From the NCBI GenBank assembly GCA_964496075.1, contig CAZBXB010000003.1, positions 1 through 37,483 on the forward strand: a stretch of 37,483 nucleotides of DNA, given 5' to 3'. Below the pieces are notes generated by a model. It saw only the letters and a list, made by a program, of their open reading frames with translations. It did not search any database and was not told the DNA's origin. Shown in pieces: positions 28,919 through 37,239 of this stretch. The stretch comes from UBA1372 sp964496075 (GTDB taxonomy: Bacteria; Patescibacteriota; Microgenomatia; UBA12405). The stretch's first letter is position 1; each line of letters begins with the position of its first letter. The position numbers were made by a program, and so were the translations under genes.

Positions 28919-29994
28919 TGGTTGATATAAACAAACTAAAACATAACCTTTCGAATCTTGAAAAGAAACTTGGTATAGAAGCTAAGGCAAGTTTGATCGA
29001 AACTTTGAAATTAAGAACTAATCAGGCTGATTTTTGGCAAAAGCAAGATGCGGGTTCGATTATGAAACAGCTCAGCAAATTAGAAACTCTTTTGGCTACT
29101 TTTAAAGATATCAAAACCAATTTGGCTAACTTAGAAGAAATACACCAATTACTTGCGTCAAATCCTGATTCTCAAATGGAATCAAATTTATCAAAAGATT
29201 TGCGCCTTTTAAAGAAAAAAATAAAATCTATAGAATCTCAAGCCTATTTATCGGGTCCCTACGATGATCATAATATAATATTTTCTATTCATGCCGGTCA
29301 AGGTGGTACCGAAGCTATGGATTGGGCATCAATGCTTAATCGTATGTATACTCGTTATTTTGATCAAAAAAAATGGAAACACCAAACAATTGACGTCAGT
29401 TATGGCGAAGAAGCCGGCATAAAATCAATTAGTTTAAAAGTAGTTGGCGATCAAATTTATGGTCATCTCAAGGGGGAAGCCGGTGCTCATCGACTGGTTA
29501 GACTATCACCCTTTAACGCCGACCATCTTCGCCAAACATCTTTTGCCAAAGTTGAAATAGTTCCTATTTTAGAGTCAACTGACGAATTTACACTAAACCC
29601 CGGCGACATCGAATTTTCTGCCCATCGATCTGGCGGTTCGGGTGGCCAAAATGTTAATAAAGTTAGTACCGCAGTTAGATTGGTACATAAACCTAGTGGA
29701 ATATCAGTTTCTTGCCAAAGCGAAAGATCTCAAGATCAAAATAGACAAATTGCCTTAGAGACCCTTACAGCTAAAGTTTGGGCAATTCAAAATCAAGTTC
29801 ACCAAACAGAAAAAGACGAAGCCAGTTTGGGTAAAGACACCAAAGCAGCCTGGGGTAGGCAAATCAGATCCTATGTTCTTCATCCCTATAAAATGGTCAA
29901 AGATTTAAGAACTAAAGTCAAAACTTCAGATACCGACTCTGTCTTAAATGGCAATTTGGACTTGTTTATTCAGGCCGATATTAAAATGCTATGA
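28918..29994 (+). CDS. prfB: peptide chain release factor 2
   Basis: This 358-residue class I release factor reads UGA and UAA. The GGQ motif in SGGSGGQNVNKVSTAVRL (about 241) triggers peptide release, and the stop-codon tripeptide SPF is visible in RLVRLSPFNADHL, separating it from RF1 (PxT). HKPSGISVSCQSERSQDQNR is the usual RF2 follow-on. Many bacterial prfB genes need a +1 frameshift at an internal UGA; this gene is one uninterrupted frame from ATG 28918. The next gene's ATG overlaps its stop by 4 bases. Confidence 0.96.
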   Translation: MVDINKLKHNLSNLEKKLGIEAKASLIETLKLRTNQADFWQKQDAGSIMKQLSKLETLLATFKDIKTNLANLEEIHQLLASNPDSQMESNLSKDLRLLKKKIKSIESQAYLSGPYDDHNIIFSIHAGQGGTEAMDWASMLNRMYTRYFDQKKWKHQTIDVSYGEEAGIKSISLKVVGDQIYGHLKGEAGAHRLVRLSPFNADHLRQTSFAKVEIVPILESTDEFTLNPGDIEFSAHRSGGSGGQNVNKVSTAVRLVHKPSGISVSCQSERSQDQNRQIALETLTAKVWAIQNQVHQTEKDEASLGKDTKAAWGRQIRSYVLHPYKMVKDLRTKVKTSDTDSVLNGNLDLFIQADIKML

Positions 29995-31004
29995 AATTTC
30001 TAAAAATTACCGCCATTTCTTTCTTAGTGCTACTATCAGTATTTTTAACTTTTATTTTTTTACTAGCCAAACAAATTGGCTATCCACCAAAACTTCTAAT
30101 AAACACCTTTAGTCAGGCATACAAACAAAAGGATAGTCTTCCTACTAATATTAACTTTCTTATTCTTGGAGTCGACCAAAGATCTGATTGGCTTGAAAAT
30201 AGTCTTGATAGCGATACTATTATGTTTGCCAATATAAACACGGATAATCTTAATCTAAATCTTATATCACTGCCCAGAGATCTCTGGTTCGAGCCTACTT
30301 TAAGTCGAATTAACAAGATCTATCAGTTAAGCTTGGATCAAGATGACCCTACTGGATTTATTAAACAATCTTTTCAAACTATCGTCGGTACGCCTATAGA
30401 CCATCTTGTAATTATCGATACTAAAGTCCTAGCCACACTACTTAAATTTATTGGCCCACTGGAAGTTAACCTCGAGAATACCTTTATCGATGATCAATAC
30501 CCAGACCCAAATCATATCGCAGATCCTCAAAATTACCCAAATCCTTATATAACTATCAGCTTTATTCAAGGTATAAACATAATCGATGACCAAAACGTTC
30601 TTTATTTTGTTAGATCCAGAAAGGGAGCAGAAACAATTTTAGAAGGCGGTACTGACATTGGCAGAGCCAGTAGACAACAACTTCTTTTGGAGGCAATTTT
30701 TCAAAAATTAAAAAATATCAATCCTGGCCAACTCAGCCTGCTAACCGAGCTTTACCAAATTTGGAGTCAACAAATTCAAAAAGACATTGATGATCAAACT
30801 ATTTTATCGATCGCTTTTAAAAACAAGTTAAACATAAATAAACTAAACATAATTTCAACTGGCCTGCCTATCCAGGATGATTTGGCAGGTAGCCTAGGCA
30901 TTATTTACCATCCCTTATATTTTTCTAATAACGCCTGGGTTTATTTACCCACACAGCCAGACTTTTCTTCAATTCATCATTTTGTAGACCAACAAATAAA
31001 CTAA
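29991..31004 (+). CDS. LytR-CpsA-Psr (LCP) family protein
   Basis: This 337-residue protein has a membrane anchor (about 6-27) and an external LCP domain starting NINFLILGVDQRSDW. Pyrophosphate/metal-binding residues appear in DSDTIMFANI and ISLPRDLW (Arg in SLPRD), and later in YFVRSRKGAE and DIGRASRQQ. LCP enzymes attach polyprenyl-linked glycans to peptidoglycan or surface proteins. In this neighbourhood it could act on products of the glycosyltransferases 4 kb downstream. It begins with ATGA overlapping prfB. Confidence 0.93.
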   Translation: MKFLKITAISFLVLLSVFLTFIFLLAKQIGYPPKLLINTFSQAYKQKDSLPTNINFLILGVDQRSDWLENSLDSDTIMFANINTDNLNLNLISLPRDLWFEPTLSRINKIYQLSLDQDDPTGFIKQSFQTIVGTPIDHLVIIDTKVLATLLKFIGPLEVNLENTFIDDQYPDPNHIADPQNYPNPYITISFIQGINIIDDQNVLYFVRSRKGAETILEGGTDIGRASRQQLLLEAIFQKLKNINPGQLSLLTELYQIWSQQIQKDIDDQTILSIAFKNKLNINKLNIISTGLPIQDDLAGSLGIIYHPLYFSNNAWVYLPTQPDFSSIHHFVDQQIN

Positions 31005-31019
31005 TTGCTATACTCTTCT

Positions 31020-31514
31020 ATGGACATACCAAATTTAGCCAAAGACAAACAAAGCATAAACCCATTAACTGAGCCCAAAGTCAAACAGTCTTCTGAAAAA
31101 ATAATGCCTCTATATCTAGTTATAGTAGCAGTCTCCGGTATCTTTATTTCTTTTTGGATATCAAGATTTCTTCCTACTCCAACCAATAAGTCTTCATCTC
31201 TTACTGGTTCAAATCTACAATCAGCCGATAAGATAAGCGGAGCTTCTGATATAGAAGTTGGTAAAGTTTACGGTGATGCCGATGGTACTTTTTCAGACAC
31301 AGCCACCGGAACTATCGAAAAAGGTAGTATTAATGGCGTCGGTACTCATATTTTAAACCGGGAGGGAGGTATTTCTCAAAGAGCTTCACTAACCTCCTCT
31401 ATTATTGATCTTGATATGTTTATAGGTAAGCTTGTTGACATAAAAGGCGAAACAAACGATTCCGATAAAACTTCATGGCTACTTGATGTCGGTCAGATCA
31501 AAATTTTACAATAA
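31020..31514 (+). CDS. membrane-anchored protein with small C-terminal beta domain
   Basis: This encodes 164 residues from ATG 31020; an upstream TTG at 31005 is less likely. A cytoplasmic N-terminus of about 30 residues precedes one span (MPLYLVIVAVSGIFISFWIS), a Ser/Thr linker, and a C-terminal domain with HILNREGGISQRASLTSSII and MFIGKLVDIKGETND...WLLDVGQIKIL, which looks like a small OB- or beta-barrel-type fold. Function unknown. It is 6 bases before ftsE. Confidence 0.75.
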   Translation: MDIPNLAKDKQSINPLTEPKVKQSSEKIMPLYLVIVAVSGIFISFWISRFLPTPTNKSSSLTGSNLQSADKISGASDIEVGKVYGDADGTFSDTATGTIEKGSINGVGTHILNREGGISQRASLTSSIIDLDMFIGKLVDIKGETNDSDKTSWLLDVGQIKILQ

Positions 31515-31520
31515 ATTACA

Positions 31521-32210
31521 ATGGATTTAATATTTAAATCGGTCACCAAAAGTTATGGCTTAATTACGGCTTTAAAAGACGTTAGTTTTCGGGTCAATCA
31601 AGGTGACTTTATCATACTGACCGGCCCGTCCGGTGCCGGCAAAAGCACTATTTTCAAAATTATATTAGGCGAAATACAACCGAGCTCCGGAAATATTGTC
31701 ATCGACAAACAAGATATTTCTACACTAAAGAAACAACAAATGGATCAACTTAGAAGAAAAATAGGCGTAATTTTCCAAGATTATCAACTAATATTCGACA
31801 AAACAGTTGAAGAGAATATTGCTCTAGCCCTTGATATTATTCAAGGCCGAAAAGCAGACAGCATTTCCCAAATAGAAAATGTTTTAAAAATGGTCGGATT
31901 GTTAAACAGAAGATACCTGTTTCCTTCTCAGTTATCCGGCGGAGAACTACAGAGAGTCGCCTTAGCTCGGGCTCTGGCAGTTAAACCACAGCTCATCTTA
32001 GCTGATGAACCCATGGGCAATCTTGATGAACAAAACTCACTAAAACTAATCGATTTGTTTGAAAAAATTAACAAGGACAGTCACACCACCATTATTCTGG
32101 CTACACACAATCCCCATCTTATTACCAAGCTTAATCTGCCCTTAATCGAATTAGACAATGGTAAGATTATTAGTAAGCCTAAAGTTACTACTAAAAAATC
32201 TAAACACTAA
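31521..32210 (+). CDS. ftsE: cell division ATP-binding protein FtsE
   Basis: This 229-residue ABC ATPase has Walker A GPSGAGKS (35-42), signature LSGGELQRVALARAL and Walker B LILADEP (about 163-169), ending with a Lys-rich tail. FtsE pairs with FtsX at the divisome and drives wall-hydrolase activation from the cytoplasm. Its stop overlaps the ftsX start by one base (TAATG). Having ftsX and an M23/coiled-coil protein next makes the FtsE assignment firm over other ABC ATPases. Confidence 0.96.
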   Translation: MDLIFKSVTKSYGLITALKDVSFRVNQGDFIILTGPSGAGKSTIFKIILGEIQPSSGNIVIDKQDISTLKKQQMDQLRRKIGVIFQDYQLIFDKTVEENIALALDIIQGRKADSISQIENVLKMVGLLNRRYLFPSQLSGGELQRVALARALAVKPQLILADEPMGNLDEQNSLKLIDLFEKINKDSHTTIILATHNPHLITKLNLPLIELDNGKIISKPKVTTKKSKH

Positions 32211-33082
32211 TGTCAACCACAAAAACTACATGGCACCATATTAGAAGATCTCCTTTCCATAGTTTGGCAGCTTTAATCGTCATTGCTTTTACCTTTTTTC
32301 TTTTTGTCAGTTTTTTTATCATTAGTAACGGCCTTAAAAACACCCTTACTTACTTTGAAACTAAGCCGGAAATTACCATATTTCTTAAAGATGGTTTAAC
32401 CAAAGACACAGTTCAGTCAGTCCAAAACGACCTATCTTCTTATCTGGATGTTCGTGAAATCAGATTTATTAGCAAAGACAAAGCTCTGGAAATTTATCAA
32501 GACCAAAACAAAGACAATCCACTCTTGCTTGAAATGGTCACGGCCGATATTTTACCGGCATCTTTTGAAGTTTCAGCCAACAATCCTCAAGTTTTAGAAA
32601 AAATTGACCAAGATTTTTCCGGTAGAACTGATATTGTTGACGAGCTTGTCTATCAAAAAGATGTAGTTAGCAACTTATTACTTTGGACCAGTCGTATTCG
32701 TTATTTTGCTCTTGGCTTCGTCAGTGTCCTTTCTCTTATTAGTTTTATTGTTATTTTTACCATTATCGGCATGAAAATAACCAGTCGAAAGGATGAAATA
32801 AAAACCAGCCGGCTTCTGGGAGCCAGTAAATTCTATGCCAAAAAGCCATTTATTCTTGAAGGTATTTTTTATGGTTTTTTTGGATCATTAATAGCTTGTA
32901 TAGCCAGTTTTTCTATTGTTCTTGTCTATAAGCAAAATATCAATAATTTCTTTTTTCCCATAGAATTTATTAAATCGGATTACATATATTTATTTATCAT
33001 TTTCCTTATCTCGTCTTCTCTTTCAATCCTTTTAACACTTCTAGCTAGTCTAATAAGCGTTAAAAGGTATATAAAATTTTGA
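32210..33082 (+). CDS. ftsX: cell division protein FtsX
   Basis: This 290-residue membrane protein has the FtsX layout: one span near the N-terminus (about 20-40), an extracytoplasmic domain (KPEITIFLKDGLTKDTVQSV to about 155) and three more spans. FtsX transmits FtsE ATP hydrolysis to wall hydrolases outside. The IRRSPFHS N-terminus and SRKDEIKTSRLLGAS loop are typical. The next gene starts with TTG overlapping its stop (TTGA). Confidence 0.95.
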   Translation: MSTTKTTWHHIRRSPFHSLAALIVIAFTFFLFVSFFIISNGLKNTLTYFETKPEITIFLKDGLTKDTVQSVQNDLSSYLDVREIRFISKDKALEIYQDQNKDNPLLLEMVTADILPASFEVSANNPQVLEKIDQDFSGRTDIVDELVYQKDVVSNLLLWTSRIRYFALGFVSVLSLISFIVIFTIIGMKITSRKDEIKTSRLLGASKFYAKKPFILEGIFYGFFGSLIACIASFSIVLVYKQNINNFFFPIEFIKSDYIYLFIIFLISSSLSILLTLLASLISVKRYIKF

Positions 33083-34161
33083 AAAAATTACTTACTCTCG
33101 TTCTGCTTATCACCCTATTTCTGGCCAAACCAACACTGGCCGAAGAAGTGGTCGACAGTCTCCAAAAACAAATTGAAGACTATACTCAAAAAATTTCAGA
33201 ACTATCTAAAGCCAAAGACACTCTTTCAAACCAGATTAGCTATCTAAACTCACAAGTTGAGCTAACTCAATTAAAAATTCAACAGACCCAGCAAAATATC
33301 ATTCAACTTGAGCAGGAAATTCAAGAGTTAAGCTTAAAAATTGATAAGCTTGATATAAACCTAAATCGACTATCTATAATCTTTATTCAAAATGTTAACC
33401 AAAGCTATAAACTAACCAAAAAAACACCACCACTTATTGTTTTATTGACTAAAAAGTTTAATCAATTTTTAGATCAGTATAAATATCTCAAAACCACTCA
33501 GCAAAATAATCGCGATCTTTTAATCCAACTGGAAACTACCCGTACCAATTTTGACATTCAAAAAACTCAAAAAGCCCAAAAACAAGAAGAGTTATCAATT
33601 TTGAAAAGCAAACTTGATCAACAACAAAAAGACCTCAACAATCAAAAATTAGCCAAAGCCAATTTACTTGAAACAACAAAAAACAACGAAAAACGCTATC
33701 AACAATTAAAGGCTGATGCTGAAAGGGAGTTATCATCACTTCTGGCCGCCAGATTTGTGGGCAAAAGACAGGTTGATAAAGGTGAGGCTTTAGGAATTAT
33801 GGGAAACACGGGTTACTCATTCGGGGCCCATCTTCATTTTGGTCTTTATGAACTAAGAGAAGAAAACATCGCTTCCTGGTCATATTTCAACGACATTGAT
33901 CCTAATGGATATATCTCACAACACCAATGGCCCATGTCGGATCCTATTACTATTACCCAACAAAGAGGTGTCACCCAATATGCCTATCTATATAGCGATC
34001 GATTCCATCATGGCATAGATTTAGTTTCACCCATAAAAACGATTTACGCAGTTAATGATGGTGTCGCTTACTTTTTTAGAAATCCATCCAGTAGTCTCGG
34101 TAATCATGTCAAGCTGTTTCATGCCGACGGTAAAATGACTCTCTATTTACATATGGAGTAG
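33079..34161 (+). CDS. EnvC-like coiled-coil protein with permuted M23 domain
   Basis: This 360-residue secreted protein (signal peptide about 1-21, TTG start) has a long coiled coil (about 24-225) and an M23-type C-terminal domain. Metal-site motifs come in unusual order: GAHLHFG (HLH 251-253) first, then FHHGIDL (H310, D314) and finally TLYLH (H358). In ordinary M23 proteins HxxxD comes first, then YxH, then HLH, so this domain appears circularly permuted. It probably links FtsEX to wall cleavage, either as a hydrolase or as an amidase activator. It ends two residues after the final His. Confidence 0.9.
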   Translation: MKKLLTLVLLITLFLAKPTLAEEVVDSLQKQIEDYTQKISELSKAKDTLSNQISYLNSQVELTQLKIQQTQQNIIQLEQEIQELSLKIDKLDINLNRLSIIFIQNVNQSYKLTKKTPPLIVLLTKKFNQFLDQYKYLKTTQQNNRDLLIQLETTRTNFDIQKTQKAQKQEELSILKSKLDQQQKDLNNQKLAKANLLETTKNNEKRYQQLKADAERELSSLLAARFVGKRQVDKGEALGIMGNTGYSFGAHLHFGLYELREENIASWSYFNDIDPNGYISQHQWPMSDPITITQQRGVTQYAYLYSDRFHHGIDLVSPIKTIYAVNDGVAYFFRNPSSSLGNHVKLFHADGKMTLYLHME

Positions 34162-34189
34162 CGCAATAGATTAATTCCTAATATTTTTA

Positions 34190-34195
34190 TATACT
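34190..34195 (+). promoter_or_regulatory. -10 box of the GT2 gene at 34202
   Basis: TATACT lies 6 bases before ATG 34202, again predicting a leaderless message and marking the start of a new transcription unit after the division genes. Confidence 0.55.
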
Positions 34196-34201
34196 TAAAT
34201 C

Positions 34202-34939
34202 ATGGCTAAAACCACCAAATACTTGTTACCAGAACTGTCAATTTTTTTTCCCTGTTACAACGAAGAAAAAAATATTCAAAAGACGGTTGACAAATCCTTG
34301 CCAATTATTAAACAAATCACTCCCAAGTGGGAAATTATTTTAATTAACGATGGTTCCAAGGACAATACGCTTAGGACAATTCAGTCTATTAGATCCAAAT
34401 TAGGCAAGAATATTAAAATAATTAATCATCCTCAAAATAGAGGCTATGGCGCTGCTCTAAAAAGTGGTTTTTATGCTTCAAGGTACAAATGGATCACATT
34501 TACCGATGCAGACGGTCAATTTGATTTCAAAGACATCTATCAACTAATTAAAAAACAAAAACAGACAAAAGCTGACCTAACAATCGGCTATTACTTAGGA
34601 AGAAAAGTTCCATTTTATAGAAAATGGGGTTCATATGCTTGGCAATTAGCCGTTTTTTCTCTCTTTGGTCTTAGTGTCAAAGACATTGACTGTGGATTTA
34701 AGTTAATCAAAAAGGAAGTCATCGATAACATAGGTAAGCTTGAAGCCGAAAGGGGACCTTTTATCACCAGTGAGCTACTTATAAAAGCCAAACAAAAGGG
34801 CTACAAAATCGCTGAAACTGGTGTTCATCACTTTGCCAGACTCGAGGGTGAAGCCACCGGCACTAAATTAAATGTAATTTTATCTGGATTCAAAGATTTA
34901 CTTAATTTAAAAGCCAAGCTCATACAAGACAAATCGTGA
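34202..34939 (+). CDS. GT2 glycosyltransferase (polyprenyl-phosphate sugar synthase-like)
   Basis: This 245-residue GT-A enzyme resembles dolichol-phosphate mannose synthase. It has FFPCYNEEKNI near the N-terminus, INDGSKDNT and the metal-binding DADGQFD, and later DIDCGFKLIKKEV. No membrane spans are apparent. It likely makes a polyprenyl-phosphate sugar for the GT-C enzyme that follows, whose GTG overlaps its stop by 4 bases. Confidence 0.9.
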   Translation: MAKTTKYLLPELSIFFPCYNEEKNIQKTVDKSLPIIKQITPKWEIILINDGSKDNTLRTIQSIRSKLGKNIKIINHPQNRGYGAALKSGFYASRYKWITFTDADGQFDFKDIYQLIKKQKQTKADLTIGYYLGRKVPFYRKWGSYAWQLAVFSLFGLSVKDIDCGFKLIKKEVIDNIGKLEAERGPFITSELLIKAKQKGYKIAETGVHHFARLEGEATGTKLNVILSGFKDLLNLKAKLIQDKS

Positions 34940-36420
34940 AAAATTTTCTCAAAAAAAACTACCCAATCATCATAGTTGTCATTCTAGCCGCCATTTTAAG
35001 ACTATATAAGATTTCATCTTATCTGGAGTTCTTAGGTGATCAAGGCCGTGATGTTTATATTGTCAGAAAATTTCTAACAGAATTTGATTTGATGTTTATA
35101 GGACCGCAGACATCCATAGGAAATATGTATCTGGGTCCTTATTACTATTACTTAATGGCACCCTTTCTTTTACTGGCTAATTTTAACCCTGTTGGGCCTG
35201 CCATTATGGTGGTTTTATCAAGCCTGGCAACCACATATCTTATTTTCTTTATTTTTAAAAAATTCTTTAAAAACAAATTTTTTGGACTATACGCCGGTCT
35301 TTTATATGCCATATCTCCCGTATCTATTAAGTATAGTAACTTTTCCTGGAATCCAAACATTATGCCCATTCTTTCCATTATTTATTTTTATCTAAATTAC
35401 TTAGTTTTTTTAAAAAAACAATACAAATTAATCAGCTGGTTAACCATTATTTTTGTTATGGCCCTAAATTCTCATTATCTTGCTTTAATCTTTTTACCAA
35501 TTAGTCTAGCCACTTATCTTTTATCACTTTTTACCTTTAAAACTACCTTTAAAAAAGAGTTCAACAGGCTTTTCAAACCAACTTTAACGGCCGCACTAAT
35601 ATTTATAATATCTCTTCTACCTTTAATCATCTTTGACATCAAGCACAATGGTCAAAACATCAATGCTTTTATTCAGTTTTTTACTGTCAGGCAAACCACC
35701 ATCAATCTTAAGGCTTATAAAGCTATCCCCAATTTCTATCCTCTCTTTAATCAAATTAATACCCGTCTAATCTTTGCCAAGTTTGAAAATTGGGGCTTAT
35801 ATTTATCGCCCGTATTCTTGGTCTTAATTATTAGCAACCTAATTTTAAGAAAAAAGTCAAAAATTAACTATATATTATTCTCTCTATTTTATTTCGTTGG
35901 CATTATCGGCTTAGGCCTTTACAAGCAACATATCTACGATCATTATTTTGGATTTCTTTTTCCCATACTTTTTATCCTCTATTCGGCCAGCTTAGTTATA
36001 TTAAACAAAAGACCAATTTTAAAGTTAATTCAAATACCTCTAATCATAATTCCCATAATATTGTCTATTAATCAAAATCCTCTACGCTTCTCGCCCCCAA
36101 ATCAACTTCAAACCACCAAAGACATTGCCAAACTCATCTCAGATCAGGCTGGTGGCCAAGCTTTTAATCTAGCCCTAATTGCCAAAAATAATTATGATCC
36201 ACCATATCGCTATTTTCTAGAATTAGATAAGCAACCACTATATCTTCTGTCAGACCAAAAAACCGATCAACTTTATGTTATCTGTGAGCCAAATCCGGAA
36301 ATTGATTGTTTTCCTGAGGGCAACCCTCTCTGGGATATTGCCGCCTTTGGAATCGCTACCGTCGTCGACCAATGGCAAATAAAAGACATAAACATCTATA
36401 AAATGATCCCAAATCAATGA
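34936..36420 (+). CDS. GT-C glycosyltransferase (GT39/ArnT-like)
   Basis: This 494-residue polytopic protein starts at GTG 34936. It has a first-loop acidic motif GDQGRD (near residue 36), about eleven spans and a small C-terminal soluble segment (from about 390). It resembles the protein at 13140 in topology and motif, suggesting paralogy. It should take sugar from a polyprenyl-phosphate donor made by the upstream GT2 and transfer it outside the membrane; the acceptor is unknown. Confidence 0.88.
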   Translation: MKNFLKKNYPIIIVVILAAILRLYKISSYLEFLGDQGRDVYIVRKFLTEFDLMFIGPQTSIGNMYLGPYYYYLMAPFLLLANFNPVGPAIMVVLSSLATTYLIFFIFKKFFKNKFFGLYAGLLYAISPVSIKYSNFSWNPNIMPILSIIYFYLNYLVFLKKQYKLISWLTIIFVMALNSHYLALIFLPISLATYLLSLFTFKTTFKKEFNRLFKPTLTAALIFIISLLPLIIFDIKHNGQNINAFIQFFTVRQTTINLKAYKAIPNFYPLFNQINTRLIFAKFENWGLYLSPVFLVLIISNLILRKKSKINYILFSLFYFVGIIGLGLYKQHIYDHYFGFLFPILFILYSASLVILNKRPILKLIQIPLIIIPIILSINQNPLRFSPPNQLQTTKDIAKLISDQAGGQAFNLALIAKNNYDPPYRYFLELDKQPLYLLSDQKTDQLYVICEPNPEIDCFPEGNPLWDIAAFGIATVVDQWQIKDINIYKMIPNQ

Positions 36421-36445
36421 ATATATTTTTAAAAATATTTTAAGG

Positions 36446-36451
36446 TAAACT
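36446..36451 (+). promoter_or_regulatory. -10 box of the GT2 gene at 36460
   Basis: TAAACT lies 8 bases before ATG 36460, the same hexamer and spacing as at prs. Confidence 0.45.
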
Positions 36452-36459
36452 AAATAACT

Positions 36460-37239
36460 ATGAAAAAGGTAAAACATTTTTCAGTTTCTATTGTGATTCC
36501 CTGTTACAACGAAGAAAACAACCTTGATAGGGGAGTTTTGGACGAAGTCTACACTTATCTTAAAAAACAAACATACACCTGGGAAGTTATCATTGCCAAT
36601 GACGGCTCAACTGATAATAGCTTAAAGATAGTCAAAGACTACGCCACCAAACACAAGGGCTTTGTTGCCTTAGACCTTCCCCATGGAGGCAAACCTTCAG
36701 CTCTAAAAGGTGGTTTGGCTCGAGCCAGGCATGACATTGTCTTATTTACCGACATGGATCAGTCCACTCCAATAACGGAACTAGATAAACTTTTACCTTA
36801 TTTTTCACAAGACTATCAGGTTGTCATTGGGTCACGGGGAGCTCAAAGAAACAAATATTCACTCTTAAGACAAATTGCTTCTGCCATATTTTTAACTATT
36901 AGAAGATTTTTATTACTATCTTCCATCGTTGATACTCAATGTGGATTTAAAGCATGTAAAACACAAGTTGCTAAAAAAATATTTCCACTTTTAGCTTATT
37001 TTCAAGACAGATTAGATCAGTCTGGCTGGACAGTTTCGGCCTATGACGTAGAATTTTTATTTATAGCTCACAAGCTTGGCTACAAAACCAAAGAAGTTAA
37101 GGTCAAGTGGCAGGACGAAGACACCAGTACTACTAAAAACAGGGGAGACAAATTTAAAAAAGAATCTGTTCAAATGGCCAAAGAAATCTACCGAATCAAA
37201 TTAAAAGACATAAAAGGTGGTTATGCAACAGAAAAATGA
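36460..37239 (+). CDS. GT2 glycosyltransferase (dolichyl-phosphate glucosyl/mannosyltransferase-like)
   Basis: This 259-residue protein has VIPCYNEENNLDRGV, ANDGSTDNS, the nucleotide-sugar/metal site FTDMDQSTP and VDTQCGFKACK, the pattern of polyprenyl-phosphate glucose or mannose synthases (ALG5/DPM1-like). The C-terminal part is basic, without spans. It is a second GT2 in the cluster and overlaps the next GT-C gene by 17 bases. Confidence 0.88.
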   Translation: MKKVKHFSVSIVIPCYNEENNLDRGVLDEVYTYLKKQTYTWEVIIANDGSTDNSLKIVKDYATKHKGFVALDLPHGGKPSALKGGLARARHDIVLFTDMDQSTPITELDKLLPYFSQDYQVVIGSRGAQRNKYSLLRQIASAIFLTIRRFLLLSSIVDTQCGFKACKTQVAKKIFPLLAYFQDRLDQSGWTVSAYDVEFLFIAHKLGYKTKEVKVKWQDEDTSTTKNRGDKFKKESVQMAKEIYRIKLKDIKGGYATEK

